A DNA stretch of 64,000 nt from Affinundibacterium seohonense (GCF_014284305.1 NZ_JACOFW010000009.1:89602-153601), one strand, 5' to 3'; counted from the stretch's first letter, positions 1-9,815 are shown. Numbers and translations: made by a program. The notes: a model not told the origin generated them from the letters alone.

Positions 1-412
1 CTTTCAGAAGCTCGACACGCCCAGTGTGGACTGTGACGTTTTTGAGTTTGAGCTCAGCTTTCACTTGTGTCAGGAACGCGGTCTTCTTATTCACGATATC
101 AATCATCGTGACTGAGGCAGCCGGGAAAACAATCGCCAAAACGATACCGGGCAAACCACCGCCAGAACCAACATCAAGAATATTCTTCGCTTGGGTAAAT
201 GCATGCACCGCCGACAAAGAGTCGAGCAGATGTTGTTTGACCATGTCATGCGGATCACGAATGGAAGTCAGGTTGTAGACTGAATTCCACTTAATCAACA
301 ATGCTAGGTAGGCCAACATCTTTTCTACCTGTTCTTCATTCAGTGGCAAACCTAAGGAGGCAATACCTTCTCGCAGCTCTTGTCCCAGAGCTTCTTTATC
401 GAATCGACTCAT
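1..412 (-). CDS. rsmG: 16S rRNA (guanine-527-N7)-methyltransferase RsmG, 3' part outside window
   Basis: The ATG is at 412 on the minus strand and the frame stays open to base 1, so about 137 N-terminal codons are present and the C-terminus lies outside the window. The translation shows the family's N-terminal helical region, then the SAM-binding motif [10 protein letters not shown] followed by VTMIDI (Rossmann motif I and post-I). RsmG methylates G527 of 16S rRNA. It starts 3 bases after the mnmG stop, so the two genes are one operon. In many Burkholderiales parA and parB follow, which agrees with the parS sites nearby. The only uncertainty is the truncation. Confidence 0.95.
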   Translation of the reverse strand, partial: MSRFDKEALGQELREGIASLGLPLNEEQVEKMLAYLALLIKWNSVYNLTSIRDPHDMVKQHLLDSLSAVHAFTQAKNILDVGSGGGLPGIVLAIVFPAASVTMIDIVNKKTAFLTQVKAELKLKNVTVHTGRVELLK

Positions 413-415
413 AGT

Positions 416-2374
416 TTATTCACCCACCACTTTGGCATTCAGTTCTTCGTCATTGGCAGGCGCTGCATTGGCAAAACCTTTGAAGCCGCGTTTTTTCAGA
501 TGCACCAGCAACAAGGATAAAGCCGCAGGTGTTACGCCCGAGATCCGGCCACACTGCCCTAAAGTTTCGGGTCTTTGTGCATTCAGTTTTTGCTTCACTT
601 CGATAGAGAGGCCGTTCACTTCTAAGTAATCGAAGTCGGTTGGCATTTTCAGATTTTCGTAATGTGCCTGACGCTCCACTTCTTTGGCTTGGCGTCCGAT
701 ATAGCCAGAATATTTGATTTGAATTTCTATCTGCTCTTTGACCGCTGGATCGGTGACATTTTCGCCAGCTAAGGATTGGCCTTCTTTACCCTTCAGCGTC
801 ATTAGCTGATCATAGGTAACTTCTGGACGACGTAACAAATCAGCCAAGGAATACTCACGTTCCAAAGCTTTGCCTACGACACGCTCGGCTTCTACATCGT
901 CGACAATACGGGGATTAACCCAAGTTGATTTCAATCTTTCCATTTCACGTGAAACCGCTTCACGCTTTTCCTCGAACAGTTGCCACTGCTTATCGCTGAC
1001 GCAACCAAGCTTACGGCCGATTTCTGTCAGACGCATGTCGGCATTATCTTCACGCAAACTCAGACGGAATTCAGCACGACTGGTGAACATGCGGTAAGGC
1101 TCTTGAACGCCTTTCGTCACTAGATCATCGACCAATACGCCGAGATAAGCCTCATCACGACGTGGCACCCAAGCCTCTTTACCTTGTGTTTGCAGGGCCG
1201 CATTGAGACCCGCCAACATACCTTGAGCGGCAGCTTCTTCGTATCCAGTCGTACCATTAATCTGGCCAGCGAAGAACAAACCTTGGATAGAACGGGTTTC
1301 TAAAGAGGTTTTTAATCCGCGTGGATCAAAGTAATCGTATTCAATCGCATAGCCGGGACGCAAAATATAGGCGTTTTCCATACCACGCATGGAACGTACC
1401 AACTCCAATTGAACATCAAATGGCAAGCTAGTCGAGATGCCGTTTGGATAAAACTCATTGGTGGTCAAGCCTTCTGGCTCCAAGAAAATCTGGTGTGAAT
1501 CCTTGCCTGAGAAACGATGAATCTTGTCTTCGATTGATGGGCAATAACGCGGCCCAACCCCTTCGATCACCCCGGTGTACATAGGACTACGGTCTAAGCC
1601 CGCACGGATAATGTCATGTGTTTTTGCATTGGTATGCGTAATCCAGCATGGCACTTGACGCGGATGCATAGCAACATTGCCCATCACAGAAAACACAGGA
1701 AGTGAATCGAGATCGCCCGGTTGCTCTTCCATTTGCGAAAAATCGATACTGCGACCATCAATACGCGGTGGCGTACCGGTCTTCAAACGCCCTTGCGGCA
1801 GCGCTAATTCTTTCAAGCGACTAGATAAAGAGATCGCCGGTGGATCACCAGCACGACCTGCTGAATAGCTGTTTAAGCCGACATGAATCTTCCCATCGAG
1901 GAAAGTACCTGCTGTCAACACCACCGCACGAGACTTGAATTTCAGGCCGACTTGGGTCACCGCGCCAACTACTCTATCGCCTTCCACCATCAAATCATCG
2001 ACAGCTTGCTGGAAAATCCACAGGTTTTCTTGATTTTCAAGACGACTGCGGATCGCTTGCTTGTATAAAAGTCTATCCGCTTGAGCCCGGGTTGCACGTA
2101 CCGCTGGACCTTTAGATGAATTCAAAATGCGGAATTGAATTCCTGCCTCGTCGGTCGCAATCGCCATGGCACCACCCATGGCATCGACCTCTTTAACCAA
2201 ATGCCCTTTGCCAATTCCACCTATCGATGGATTGCAAGACATCTGGCCTAAGGTCTCAATATTATGGGTCAACAATAACGTTTTTTGGCCCATGCGTGCG
2301 GAAGCTAAAGCGGCTTCTGTACCGGCATGACCGCCGCCGACGACGATGACATCGAATTCATTTGGATAGTACAT
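416..2374 (-). CDS. mnmG: tRNA uridine-5-carboxymethylaminomethyl modification enzyme MnmG (GidA)
   Basis: 652 residues, full length for the family (E. coli about 629). The N-terminus carries the FAD dinucleotide-binding motif GGGHAG at residues 13-18, the conserved segment [15 protein letters not shown] near residue 46, and KTGTPPRID near 198; the C-terminal helical domain is complete. With MnmE it installs the cmnm5 group at U34 of tRNAs, using FAD, glycine or ammonium and methylene-tetrahydrofolate. The ATG start is preceded by purine-rich sequence (CTCCTTGAG on the plus strand). It is co-transcribed with rsmG, and a perfect parS palindrome lies about 105 bp upstream of its start, as expected for an origin-proximal gidAB locus. 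Confidence 0.98.
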   Translation of the reverse strand: MYYPNEFDVIVVGGGHAGTEAALASARMGQKTLLLTHNIETLGQMSCNPSIGGIGKGHLVKEVDAMGGAMAIATDEAGIQFRILNSSKGPAVRATRAQADRLLYKQAIRSRLENQENLWIFQQAVDDLMVEGDRVVGAVTQVGLKFKSRAVVLTAGTFLDGKIHVGLNSYSAGRAGDPPAISLSSRLKELALPQGRLKTGTPPRIDGRSIDFSQMEEQPGDLDSLPVFSVMGNVAMHPRQVPCWITHTNAKTHDIIRAGLDRSPMYTGVIEGVGPRYCPSIEDKIHRFSGKDSHQIFLEPEGLTTNEFYPNGISTSLPFDVQLELVRSMRGMENAYILRPGYAIEYDYFDPRGLKTSLETRSIQGLFFAGQINGTTGYEEAAAQGMLAGLNAALQTQGKEAWVPRRDEAYLGVLVDDLVTKGVQEPYRMFTSRAEFRLSLREDNADMRLTEIGRKLGCVSDKQWQLFEEKREAVSREMERLKSTWVNPRIVDDVEAERVVGKALEREYSLADLLRRPEVTYDQLMTLKGKEGQSLAGENVTDPAVKEQIEIQIKYSGYIGRQAKEVERQAHYENLKMPTDFDYLEVNGLSIEVKQKLNAQRPETLGQCGRISGVTPAALSLLLVHLKKRGFKGFANAAPANDEELNAKVVGE

Positions 2375-2479
2375 GTGGATAGCTCAAGGAGGGATTGCTT
2401 ATAGAGGCACGATTATAGTTGCTTTTCAAGGCAAAACTAATCTATTCCGAGCAACACCACCTAAAAATTCCAACAAATG

Positions 2480-2495
2480 TGTTTCACGTGAAACA
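2480..2495. promoter_or_regulatory. parS, ParB-binding centromere site (perfect palindrome)
   Basis: TGTTTCACGTGAAACA is a perfect 16-bp palindrome identical to the universal chromosomal parS consensus. It sits in the gap between mnmG and the next minus-strand gene. ParB loads here for chromosome segregation. parA and parB are expected just outside the left edge beyond rsmG. Confidence 0.92.
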
Positions 2496-2498
2496 CAC

Positions 2499-3188
2499 TT
2501 ACATCCCTATTAGCAACGCGACCAACAACAAGGCAAAACCAATTACGGTCAAACCAACATAGACCCAAAACTGCCATCTACTCACAGATTGCTCCACAGG
2601 TCGCTTTGAGCGCCGACGCCGCTTGGGCTTCTCTGGATTCGGGAACACCTCCACCAACTTATTGCTTCGCTTAGACTTTTTCAATCGTAGACTCGTGTCC
2701 AGTTCGAGAGACAGTGGAATGTCCACATCATACGCACTCTCTTGCTTCCTTTTCTTCAAGTTCAAAGAGCGCATGGAATTGGAGCGTGTATCAACTACCA
2801 AGCCGGAACCACTATGCAATGGATCCATAGACGAAGAAAAGAATTCCTCAGAACTAAACTGCTCTACCTGCGCAGTCATTAGATCTGAATCGTTGAATAA
2901 CGACACAGACGAGTCTCGAACGATAAAACCCTTCAGCAAAAGCGAGTCAACACTCTTCTGAAAGTCAAAGGAGTCGTCCTTCTCAAACTCACGTCGCAAA
3001 ACGTCAAACGAAGCCTTGCCGTTAATGGATAACAAGACCATCTGTTCCGCTTTACTCAAAGACATCGCACGCTGCCGAATCTCCGCCTCCCCAGTTTCCG
3101 TACGTTGATAAACTTCACCCTTATGCTGACTCAAAATCTCCCCCAACTCACTAATATCGTCAATTTGTTTCACGTGGAACAAACTCAC
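2499..3188 (-). CDS. Hypothetical protein with one C-terminal membrane helix
   Basis: 229 residues starting with GTG at 3188, which overlaps the stop of the upstream TSUP gene (GTGA overlap), so the two are translationally coupled. Residues 1-100 look like a folded helical domain. The middle is serine-rich and low in complexity. Residues 185-200 are a basic stretch (PKRRRRSKRP) followed by one hydrophobic helix at about 207-228 that ends the protein. That layout fits a tail-anchored cytoplasmic protein, or one secreted poorly. Its N-terminal FHVKQ is encoded by a parS-type site (3166-3181). I recognise no family; the function is unknown. Confidence 0.72.
   Translation of the reverse strand: MSLFHVKQIDDISELGEILSQHKGEVYQRTETGEAEIRQRAMSLSKAEQMVLLSINGKASFDVLRREFEKDDSFDFQKSVDSLLLKGFIVRDSSVSLFNDSDLMTAQVEQFSSEEFFSSSMDPLHSGSGLVVDTRSNSMRSLNLKKRKQESAYDVDIPLSLELDTSLRLKKSKRSNKLVEVFPNPEKPKRRRRSKRPVEQSVSRWQFWVYVGLTVIGFALLLVALLIGM
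3166..3181. promoter_or_regulatory. parS-like site, second copy, inside coding sequence
   Basis: TGTTTCACGTGGAACA differs from the perfect parS palindrome by one base; read on the other strand it is TGTTCCACGTGAAACA, a common natural parS form. It overlaps codons 4-8 of the 229-residue gene and lies 686 bp from the perfect site, so ParB could nucleate at both. Confidence 0.85.
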
Positions 3189-3946
3189 CTCACAAAAGCA
3201 TCATACGATGTTTTTATCACCAATAAACTAACGACTATCAAAAACAGCGACCTTACAAATTCACTCCCATGTTTGATCGCCATGCGACTTCCAATGACTG
3301 CACCAAGCACACCGCACACGGCCATTCCCAAACCCAAAACCCACATCACATGTCCACTAAACCCAAACCACAACAACGCTGCAGCGTTGCAAGCCACATT
3401 CAACACCTTGGCAGAAGCAGATGCCTGTAGGAAATCATAACCAAACACACGAACAAATACAAAAATAAAAAAACTACCTGTACCTGGCCCAAAAAAGCCA
3501 TCATAGAAACCAATTGCTGCACCAACAATCAGCGCCAACCACAACTCTTTTCGCCCAGAATACCGCAACACAGTCTGCGCTCCAAGATCTTTTCTCCAAA
3601 ACGTATAGGCCGCAATGGCAACCAAAATAAACGGCAATGCCCTACGTAAATACGTAGAAGGAACGTACGTAACGGTAACAGCACCAGCGAACGCGCAGAC
3701 AAAAGCAATCATCGCCGCAGGAACCATGATGGCCCACCGCAAGCGAACTGTCTTAACATAATTCACCGCAGCAACTGAAGTTCCCCAGATTCCTGCGAAT
3801 TTACTTGTCCCCAAAAGACTGGCTGGAGGCGTCGCAGAAAATACAGAAAAGAGTGCCGGAAGTTGAATTAATCCCCCGCCACCAACAACTGCGTCGACAA
3901 AACCTGCGAAAAATGCAGCTAACCCCAAGATTAAATAATCTATCAA
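3185..3946 (-). CDS. TSUP-family (TauE/SafE) membrane transporter
   Basis: About 253 residues from a TTG start at 3946 that has GGAG five bases upstream; the frame is open further upstream to 4042, but that extension looks non-family. The protein is almost wholly hydrophobic with about eight membrane helices. Near the N-terminus it has the family motif FVDAVVGGGGLIQLP, and in the middle GFYDGFFGPGTGSF, the internal repeat motif of TSUP anion exporters. The family moves sulfite, sulfoacetate or related organosulfur anions across the inner membrane; the substrate here is unknown. It is coupled to the 229-residue gene by a 4-base overlap. The start choice is inferred from the ribosome-binding site and family length. 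Confidence 0.88.
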   Translation of the reverse strand: MIDYLILGLAAFFAGFVDAVVGGGGLIQLPALFSVFSATPPASLLGTSKFAGIWGTSVAAVNYVKTVRLRWAIMVPAAMIAFVCAFAGAVTVTYVPSTYLRRALPFILVAIAAYTFWRKDLGAQTVLRYSGRKELWLALIVGAAIGFYDGFFGPGTGSFFIFVFVRVFGYDFLQASASAKVLNVACNAAALLWFGFSGHVMWVLGLGMAVCGVLGAVIGSRMAIKHGSEFVRSLFLIVVSLLVIKTSYDAFVR

Positions 3947-4650
3947 AAGAACTCCAAAAATGTCCACACCATTATTCCAATGGTACACCCTGCAAATATC
4001 GCTCAATCGGTCAATCAATACGAGACTGCTGGAAATCAACAAAACCTCGGCTCACAGGTGACTTTTCTCTGCATGTTTAAAGAAAATATTGGATCGTCCA
4101 ACACTCAACGATTTTGTAAACAATCATTCACTAATCCCACTTCAACGACCATCCCAACTCGACACCAAATAACCGCCCGAAATGATTAGAGACAAACAAA
4201 ATACATAGAAGTCACTCCATAGAACGGCACACCAATTAAACATCAACTTCCATATAAACAGAGAGGCGAAATCCTTCTATTTCCATACGCCATCAAAATT
4301 CAGCATTAAACAAAAAAAGAAAATCAACCAATAAAGAGCCAACTTACGATAGGACAACTAAGAAAACAATCCTATTTCGGTTTGATGTTTTGCTATCTTC
4401 AACAAATATCCAAGCCTATAACCTCAATTATATGTTTCTCCTCTACATCAAAATTGATGCATAAAAACCATAGCACTAGGTGTTGTTTTTCAGGTATATC
4501 AATGTCTCTTCACTTGTGATGTGAAGTGCCATGTGGAATAATCTTCACGGATAGAGTTAATTAGCTATCAACACCATAAAACCAACTAGCTCCAACATTC
4601 CCGAAGTGGGAAGCCCTAAATTTCAAACAATACTCCTTAAGGACAAAGAA
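3947..4650. other. Gene-free AT-rich intergenic region between divergent genes
   Basis: About 700 bp separate the minus-strand TSUP gene from the plus-strand TonB receptor. It is AT-rich, and the short open frames in it have no family look. It should hold both promoters. I see an inverted repeat CTTCAC / GTGAAG with a 7-base loop at 4508-4526, about 125 bp before the receptor start, which could be an operator. No riboswitch fold was recognised. Confidence 0.5.
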
Positions 4651-7545
4651 ATGATCGAGAAAATAATATCTAAGTCAGTTCGTCTGATGTTTACTGGCGG
4701 ATTAGTATTGAGCGCGCCTTTTGTTAGCGCCCAAGAAACAACCCAAGTACAAAAAGTCGAAGTTACAGGATCACGTATCCCGTCAATCAGCATCGACGGA
4801 CCAAGTCCAGTTACTCAAATTAGTGCAAAAGACATGAAGGTTGACGGCGTCAGAAACATCGAAGACGTCTTGAACAATCTTCCGCAAGTTTTCGCAGATC
4901 AAGGTGGATCAATTGTTAACGGTGCAACAGGAACAGCAACTGTATCCTTACGCGGATTAGGTCCAAATCGTACTCTGGTTTTGGTTAACGGCAAACGCAT
5001 GCCAGGTGGTAGCACAAATAGTCCGGCAGCCGACTTAAATCAAATCCCAACAGGCTTGATCAAACGCGTCGATATTTTGACTGGTGGTGCTGGTGCGGTA
5101 TACGGCGCGGGCGCTGTATCCGGTGTGGTTAACTTTCTTCTGAAAGATAATTTCCAAGGTTTGGAATTACAAGCCAACATTAGCGGCCACAATCACAAAC
5201 AGCAACAAGATTACATCACTTCCGTGGTTAAGGCGAAAAAATATGCTGCCCCTGATAACGTCAATTTCGACGGTCAAACTAAAGATGTCAGCATCTTGTT
5301 TGGTAGCAATTTCGACAATAACAAAGGTAATGCAACGCTGTATTTTTCCTATAAGGAAACGGACGAGCTATTGCAATCACAACGTGATTTCTCCGCTTGC
5401 TCACTCTCGTCATTAGCCGCTGGTGGATTCGCTTGCGTTGGTTCAGGTACACCAGAACTTGGTCGCATAGGTCTCTTTGGTAATGCAGCTACTTTTGTCG
5501 CGGATGCAAACGGCGTGACACGTCCTTACACTAGCGATGATGCGTATAATTTTGGTCCGATTAACCATTTGCTACGCCCTACAGAACAATATTTGTTCAA
5601 TGCTAAAGGTCACTACGATATTAATGACCAAGTTCGCGTCTATGAAGAGTTCAATTTTCACTCGAACAACACGAATGCACAAATTGCTGCTAGTGGTGCT
5701 TTCTTTGCGCGTAGAGCAACAATCAGCTTTGACAATCCACTCCTTTCACCACAGTGGAGAACGACACTGGGTTTAAGTAAACCTGGTGATAAGGTCGACA
5801 TCCAATTTGGTAAACGAAACACAGAAGGTGGTGGTCGCGTCCAAAATTACGCAGACACCTCATTCCGTAATGTGTTGGGTGTTAAAGGCGAAATCAGCAA
5901 TTGGACTTATGACGTGTTTGGTCAATTTGCACGCGTCAATCGCACGGGTACCAATTACAACTACTTCGATAACGCAAAAATTTCTAAAGCAATGGACGTC
6001 GTCGTTGGAGCGAACGGCCAAGCGGTATGCCGTAGTGCCGCCGATGGATCAGATCCAGCTTGCGTACCTTACAATATTTACAAACAAGGTGCTATCACTA
6101 AAGCACAAACAGACTACTTAGCGGTTACTGCTTTGGCGACAGGCTACACACAACAAACAGTTGTTGGTGCGAACGTTGGCACGGATTTGGGTAACTATGG
6201 CGTTAAAACGCCTTGGTCAAAAACTGGTGTAGGCGTAGCGTTTGGTGTAGAACGCCGTGTCGAATCCATGAACTACCAACCTGACGCAGCAACTGCAGCA
6301 GGTACATTGGCTGGATCGGGCGGACCAAGCAAAGCATTGAAAGGTAGTTTTGCTGTTAAGGAATTCTTTGGCGAAGTCAAAGTTCCCGTGTTTGAAAAGC
6401 AAGCGTATGCTGAACTTTTGGAAGTCAATGCGAGTTATCGCAATTCCGATTACAACACTGGAAACAAAACTGATACATGGGGTGTAGGCTTAGACTACGC
6501 ACCAATGAAATCAGTTCGTATCCGTGCTAGTCATCAAGTCGCTGTTCGTGCACCAACTATTTTCGATTTGTTTACACCAAGCGGTGTTGGTTTAGGTGGT
6601 CCAGCAGTCGATCCATGTGAAGGTACATCACCAAAAGCAACACAAGCACAATGTGCTAATACAGGTGTTTCAGCAGCTCAATACGGCAAAGTTTTGCAAA
6701 ATACCGCAAATCAACATCAAGCTTCCTTTGGTGGTAACACGAAAGTAAAACCAGAAGATGCAGTGACACAAACGTTTGGTTTTGTTGTCGAACCTATGAA
6801 AAATCTCGTATTCACAGTTGATGCATTTAAAATTGACATTGAAAACACAATCTCAGCGGTCGATTCGAACACAGTCTTACAACAATGCCTCACTAAAGGA
6901 ACGCCACTCTTCTGTAACATGATCAAGCGCGATTCACTTGGTTCTTTATGGGTGATCGAAGGTGAAGGCTACATCGAAGGTAAAACAACCAATATCGGTA
7001 AAGTCAGCACATCTGGTGTCGATTTGGCGGCAAGTTACAATACTAAATTAGGTACTATGGGCAACTTGAACCTGATGATGAATGGTACTTTGTTGAAGAA
7101 GCTTGAAGTTGAAAACGTCGTTGGCTTAGGTTCATACAACTGCGTAGGTTATTTCGGTAACAGCTGCGGCACTTCCACACCAAAATGGCGTCATAAAGTG
7201 CGCGCTACTTGGGCTACACCATACAGTTTAGATGCTTCATTGACATGGCGTCATATTGGCGATGTTGACCACGAAACAAGCTCAAGCAATCCTCTGTTGA
7301 AGGGCACAGTCAACCCAATTGAAAAACAGATCAGCGCTCGTAACTATTTCGATGTCAACTTCGCTTATGCATTGACAAAGAATCTGGGCTTGAGCTTTGG
7401 TATTAACAACCTGTTAGACAAAGATCCTCCAGTCATTTCAACTAATGCAACTGGTACTGGTGGTTCCTCTAATGGTAATACCTACCCACAAGTGTATGAA
7501 TCAATGGGTCGCAAGATCTATGCAAACGTAACTGCAAAATTCTAA
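4651..7545 (+). CDS. TonB-dependent outer-membrane receptor
   Basis: 964 residues from the ATG at 4651, which has AAGGA seven bases upstream; an in-frame ATG at 4606 is open but lacks a good site. It begins with a signal peptide ending near SAQE. Then comes the plug domain: VTGSRI, DVLNNLPQV, SLRGLGPNRTLVLVNGKRMPG and GAGAVYGAGAVSGVVNF are all typical of TonB receptor plugs. The rest is a 22-strand-type barrel ending in the aromatic residue F (VTAKF). It imports a nutrient or siderophore-like ligand using TonB energy; the ligand is not visible. A TPR/Asp-Asn hydroxylase gene follows after a terminator, a pairing seen with receptors of this VTGSRI class. Confidence 0.95.
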   Translation: MIEKIISKSVRLMFTGGLVLSAPFVSAQETTQVQKVEVTGSRIPSISIDGPSPVTQISAKDMKVDGVRNIEDVLNNLPQVFADQGGSIVNGATGTATVSLRGLGPNRTLVLVNGKRMPGGSTNSPAADLNQIPTGLIKRVDILTGGAGAVYGAGAVSGVVNFLLKDNFQGLELQANISGHNHKQQQDYITSVVKAKKYAAPDNVNFDGQTKDVSILFGSNFDNNKGNATLYFSYKETDELLQSQRDFSACSLSSLAAGGFACVGSGTPELGRIGLFGNAATFVADANGVTRPYTSDDAYNFGPINHLLRPTEQYLFNAKGHYDINDQVRVYEEFNFHSNNTNAQIAASGAFFARRATISFDNPLLSPQWRTTLGLSKPGDKVDIQFGKRNTEGGGRVQNYADTSFRNVLGVKGEISNWTYDVFGQFARVNRTGTNYNYFDNAKISKAMDVVVGANGQAVCRSAADGSDPACVPYNIYKQGAITKAQTDYLAVTALATGYTQQTVVGANVGTDLGNYGVKTPWSKTGVGVAFGVERRVESMNYQPDAATAAGTLAGSGGPSKALKGSFAVKEFFGEVKVPVFEKQAYAELLEVNASYRNSDYNTGNKTDTWGVGLDYAPMKSVRIRASHQVAVRAPTIFDLFTPSGVGLGGPAVDPCEGTSPKATQAQCANTGVSAAQYGKVLQNTANQHQASFGGNTKVKPEDAVTQTFGFVVEPMKNLVFTVDAFKIDIENTISAVDSNTVLQQCLTKGTPLFCNMIKRDSLGSLWVIEGEGYIEGKTTNIGKVSTSGVDLAASYNTKLGTMGNLNLMMNGTLLKKLEVENVVGLGSYNCVGYFGNSCGTSTPKWRHKVRATWATPYSLDASLTWRHIGDVDHETSSSNPLLKGTVNPIEKQISARNYFDVNFAYALTKNLGLSFGINNLLDKDPPVISTNATGTGGSSNGNTYPQVYESMGRKIYANVTAKF

Positions 7546-7562
7546 TTTTGTAAGTAACAAAA

Positions 7563-7595
7563 CAAAAAGCAAGCTTCGGCTTGCTTTTTGTTTTT
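7563..7595 (+). terminator. Rho-independent terminator of the TonB receptor gene
   Basis: A perfect 12-bp stem (CAAAAAGCAAGC / GCTTGCTTTTTG) around a TTCG tetraloop, followed by a run of T, begins 17 bp after the stop codon. Confidence 0.93.
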
Positions 7596-7626
7596 CAAAT
7601 CAACACTCAAAGCTACTTGACCAAAA

Positions 7627-8904
7627 ATGACACAGAAACAAAATCAAGAGATTGTGCAGTTATCCCAGCTGGCACAAAAAGCTATTCAAACAGGACAAGA
7701 GCAATTAGCACTCACCTATTGGACAAAAATTCTACAACAGCTGCCAAATCATATTCCCACACTTACAGAAATGGGAAAATACGCCCTATCAAAAGGGGAA
7801 ATTAAAGCAGCCGTAAACGCCTTCCAAAGAGTCGTTACCATCGATGGTAAAGAACCACAACAATGGATCAATCTGGCAATCACATATCAACAAGTGCAAG
7901 ATGAGCAAAATGAAGAATACGCAATCCAACAGGCATTAAAAGCCGATCCAGGTGATCTATTAGCGCTCATCATGCGGGCCGACCTATATAGACGCCAAGA
8001 CAAAAAACATCTTGCAGCCAAAACTTTTGGTGCTGTTGCCAGCATTGCACCAAGCATGGAAAAATTACATCCTAGCCTGCATTCCTCTATCCAATTTGCC
8101 CGCCAATACAAAGAAGAATACGAAAGCGCACAAGGCAATTTCTTAGATGAATTCTTAGACTCGCACTATCAACAGATGGGCGGCGAAAATCTACAACGAT
8201 TCCGAGATTCCGTTGACATTTTACTTGGTCGAAAAAAACGCTATGACTCACAATCGATGGTGTTTCACTATCCCAACCTATTACCAATAGAATTTTTTGA
8301 ACGCGAAGAGTTTCCATGGCTGACAGAAATCGAAGCGGGAACAAATGACATCAGGGATGAATTTCTCCAGATTCTACAAGCAGAAAAAGGCTTTACACCT
8401 TACCTCGTCTATCCAGAAGGACAACCGCTCAATCAATTCGCCGAACTCAATAACTCACCAGATTGGTCCGCTTTTCATTTATGTAAAAACGGGATAATGC
8501 AAGAAGAAAACATCAAGCAATGCCCCAAAACAATGGCACTGATAGCACAAGCCCCTCAACCAATACAGCTGGGGCGCACACCAACGTCAATGTTCTCTCT
8601 ACTAAAGCCAAAGACCAAGATTCCCGCGCATGTTGGTGTGTCCAATGTCCGCTTGGTAACGCATATACCACTAATCATTCCAGCCGACTGTGGATTTCGA
8701 GTAGGGAACCAAACCAGAGAATGGGAACTAGGCAAAGCATTCATCTTTGATGACACCATCGAACACGAAGCTTGGAATAACAGCGACAAACTACGCGTGG
8801 TACTTATCTTTGATATTTGGCATCCACATCTAAGCCTCTCCGAACGGGACATGATCAGTGCCTTATCTGAAGGACTAGCCCATTTTAGAACCCAAGTAAG
8901 CTAA
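7627..8904 (+). CDS. TPR protein with C-terminal aspartyl/asparaginyl beta-hydroxylase domain
   Basis: 425 residues. Residues 1-150 form TPR repeats (SKGEIKAAVNAFQRVVTID is one). From about residue 320 it matches the Asp/Asn beta-hydroxylase (cupin, Fe(II)/2-oxoglutarate) fold: HVGVSNVRLVTHIPL near 335, then CGFRVGNQTREW, FDDTIEHEAWN near 376 and the closing IFDIWHP. The two histidines (H near 335 and HEAWN near 380) and the arginine after them are the expected iron and 2-oxoglutarate ligands. It probably hydroxylates a protein or peptide substrate; the target is unknown. It follows the TonB receptor on the same strand after a terminator. Confidence 0.9.
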   Translation: MTQKQNQEIVQLSQLAQKAIQTGQEQLALTYWTKILQQLPNHIPTLTEMGKYALSKGEIKAAVNAFQRVVTIDGKEPQQWINLAITYQQVQDEQNEEYAIQQALKADPGDLLALIMRADLYRRQDKKHLAAKTFGAVASIAPSMEKLHPSLHSSIQFARQYKEEYESAQGNFLDEFLDSHYQQMGGENLQRFRDSVDILLGRKKRYDSQSMVFHYPNLLPIEFFEREEFPWLTEIEAGTNDIRDEFLQILQAEKGFTPYLVYPEGQPLNQFAELNNSPDWSAFHLCKNGIMQEENIKQCPKTMALIAQAPQPIQLGRTPTSMFSLLKPKTKIPAHVGVSNVRLVTHIPLIIPADCGFRVGNQTREWELGKAFIFDDTIEHEAWNNSDKLRVVLIFDIWHPHLSLSERDMISALSEGLAHFRTQVS

Positions 8905-8912
8905 ATGGAAAA

Positions 8913-8950
8913 GGAGGTTTCTAAATCAAAAAAAGATCTACGAAACCTCC
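8913..8950. repeat. Inverted repeat with 9-bp arms after the hydroxylase gene
   Basis: GGAGGTTTC at 8913-8921 and its exact complement GAAACCTCC at 8942-8950 enclose 20 bases. It starts 9 bp after a stop codon but lacks a T tract, so it may be a weak terminator, an RNA-stability hairpin or an operator. Confidence 0.55.
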
Positions 8951-9085
8951 ATCCTTCAACACAGTGTGGATTTCACCAGGAAGATCAAAAAAACATTCGT
9001 AAATCAATACCACTTCTTTGCATTCAAACTGAACTTTGATTAAGCTAAACTTTATTAAAGCCACTTTAGTATAAGAAAGAAGTCT

Positions 9086-9799
9086 ATGAAACTGTTGACG
9101 ATCCTACCCACGCTACTAGCACTTTCCCTAACAGCATGCAGCTCAGCGCCGCCGACACCCACGACGCAAACAGGCTTCATGATCAACGAAGCCCAATTCG
9201 AACAGCTATTCCCCAAACGCATCCCGTTTTACACCTTTGCAGGTTTGCAAGAAGCAATTAAGGCGTATCCAGAGTTTGGCAACTTCGGTAGCCAAGTCGA
9301 AAACAAACGCGAGATCGCCGCTTTTCTAGCCAACATCATGCATGAGTCGATAGAGCTACAAGCGATCAATGAGCTGGATAAAAGCGTACACGATCATTAT
9401 TGCAACGATAAACAAGGTGTCCCTTGCGCGCCTGGTAAGCAATACTTTGGCCGTGGACCGATTCAATTAAGCTGGAATTTTAATTATGCGCTGGCTGGTA
9501 AAGCACTGGGCTTGGATCTCTTGAACGATCCTGACATGGTTTCACGTGATCCAGCCGTGGCATGGAAAACGGCGCTATGGTATTGGATGGAAATTAAAGG
9601 TTCCGGCCCACTCCCAAGTCACGTCGCGATGAAACAAAACTTGGGATTTGGTGAAACAGTACGCAGCATTAATGGCGCTCTCGAGTGCTCGAAACCTGTC
9701 GATAATATCGGCTACAAGCAGCAGCAGATGCGAATTAAAAACTATTTGAAAATTACCAAAATGTTAGAAGTTGATCCTGGTAATTACACGGCTTGCTAA
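9086..9799 (+). CDS. GH19 chitinase-like lipoprotein
   Basis: 237 residues. A signal peptide ends in the lipobox LTAC (residues 15-18), so the enzyme should be lipid-anchored. The body resembles glycoside hydrolase family 19: KREIAAFLANIMHESIE with the catalytic glutamate in HES near residue 87, YCNDKQGVPCAPGKQYFGRGPIQLSWN like the plant class I chitinase core, then KTALWYWM, INGALEC, and a closing GNYTAC. Cysteines in the last two segments match the plant enzyme's disulfides. It hydrolyses beta-1,4 GlcNAc polymers, either chitin or, as in some bacterial relatives, peptidoglycan-type substrates. No chitin-binding module is present. Confidence 0.9.
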   Translation: MKLLTILPTLLALSLTACSSAPPTPTTQTGFMINEAQFEQLFPKRIPFYTFAGLQEAIKAYPEFGNFGSQVENKREIAAFLANIMHESIELQAINELDKSVHDHYCNDKQGVPCAPGKQYFGRGPIQLSWNFNYALAGKALGLDLLNDPDMVSRDPAVAWKTALWYWMEIKGSGPLPSHVAMKQNLGFGETVRSINGALECSKPVDNIGYKQQQMRIKNYLKITKMLEVDPGNYTAC

Positions 9800-9815
9800 A
9801 GTCAGTTAGTGCTTC

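Noticed and set aside
943..958. Third parS-like palindrome inside mnmG
   Set aside because: Only the inner 14 bases fit, with one mismatch, and it lies in coding sequence; it may be chance, so it is mentioned only alongside the two good sites.
3805..4189. Plus-strand open frames at 3805-4189
   Set aside because: They overlap the TSUP gene on the other strand or run through AT-rich noncoding DNA and have no family likeness.
9545..9560. TTTCACGTGA cores at 9548, 49117 and 57628
   Set aside because: They share only the inner core with parS and miss the outer bases, and all are in coding sequence; too weak to call.
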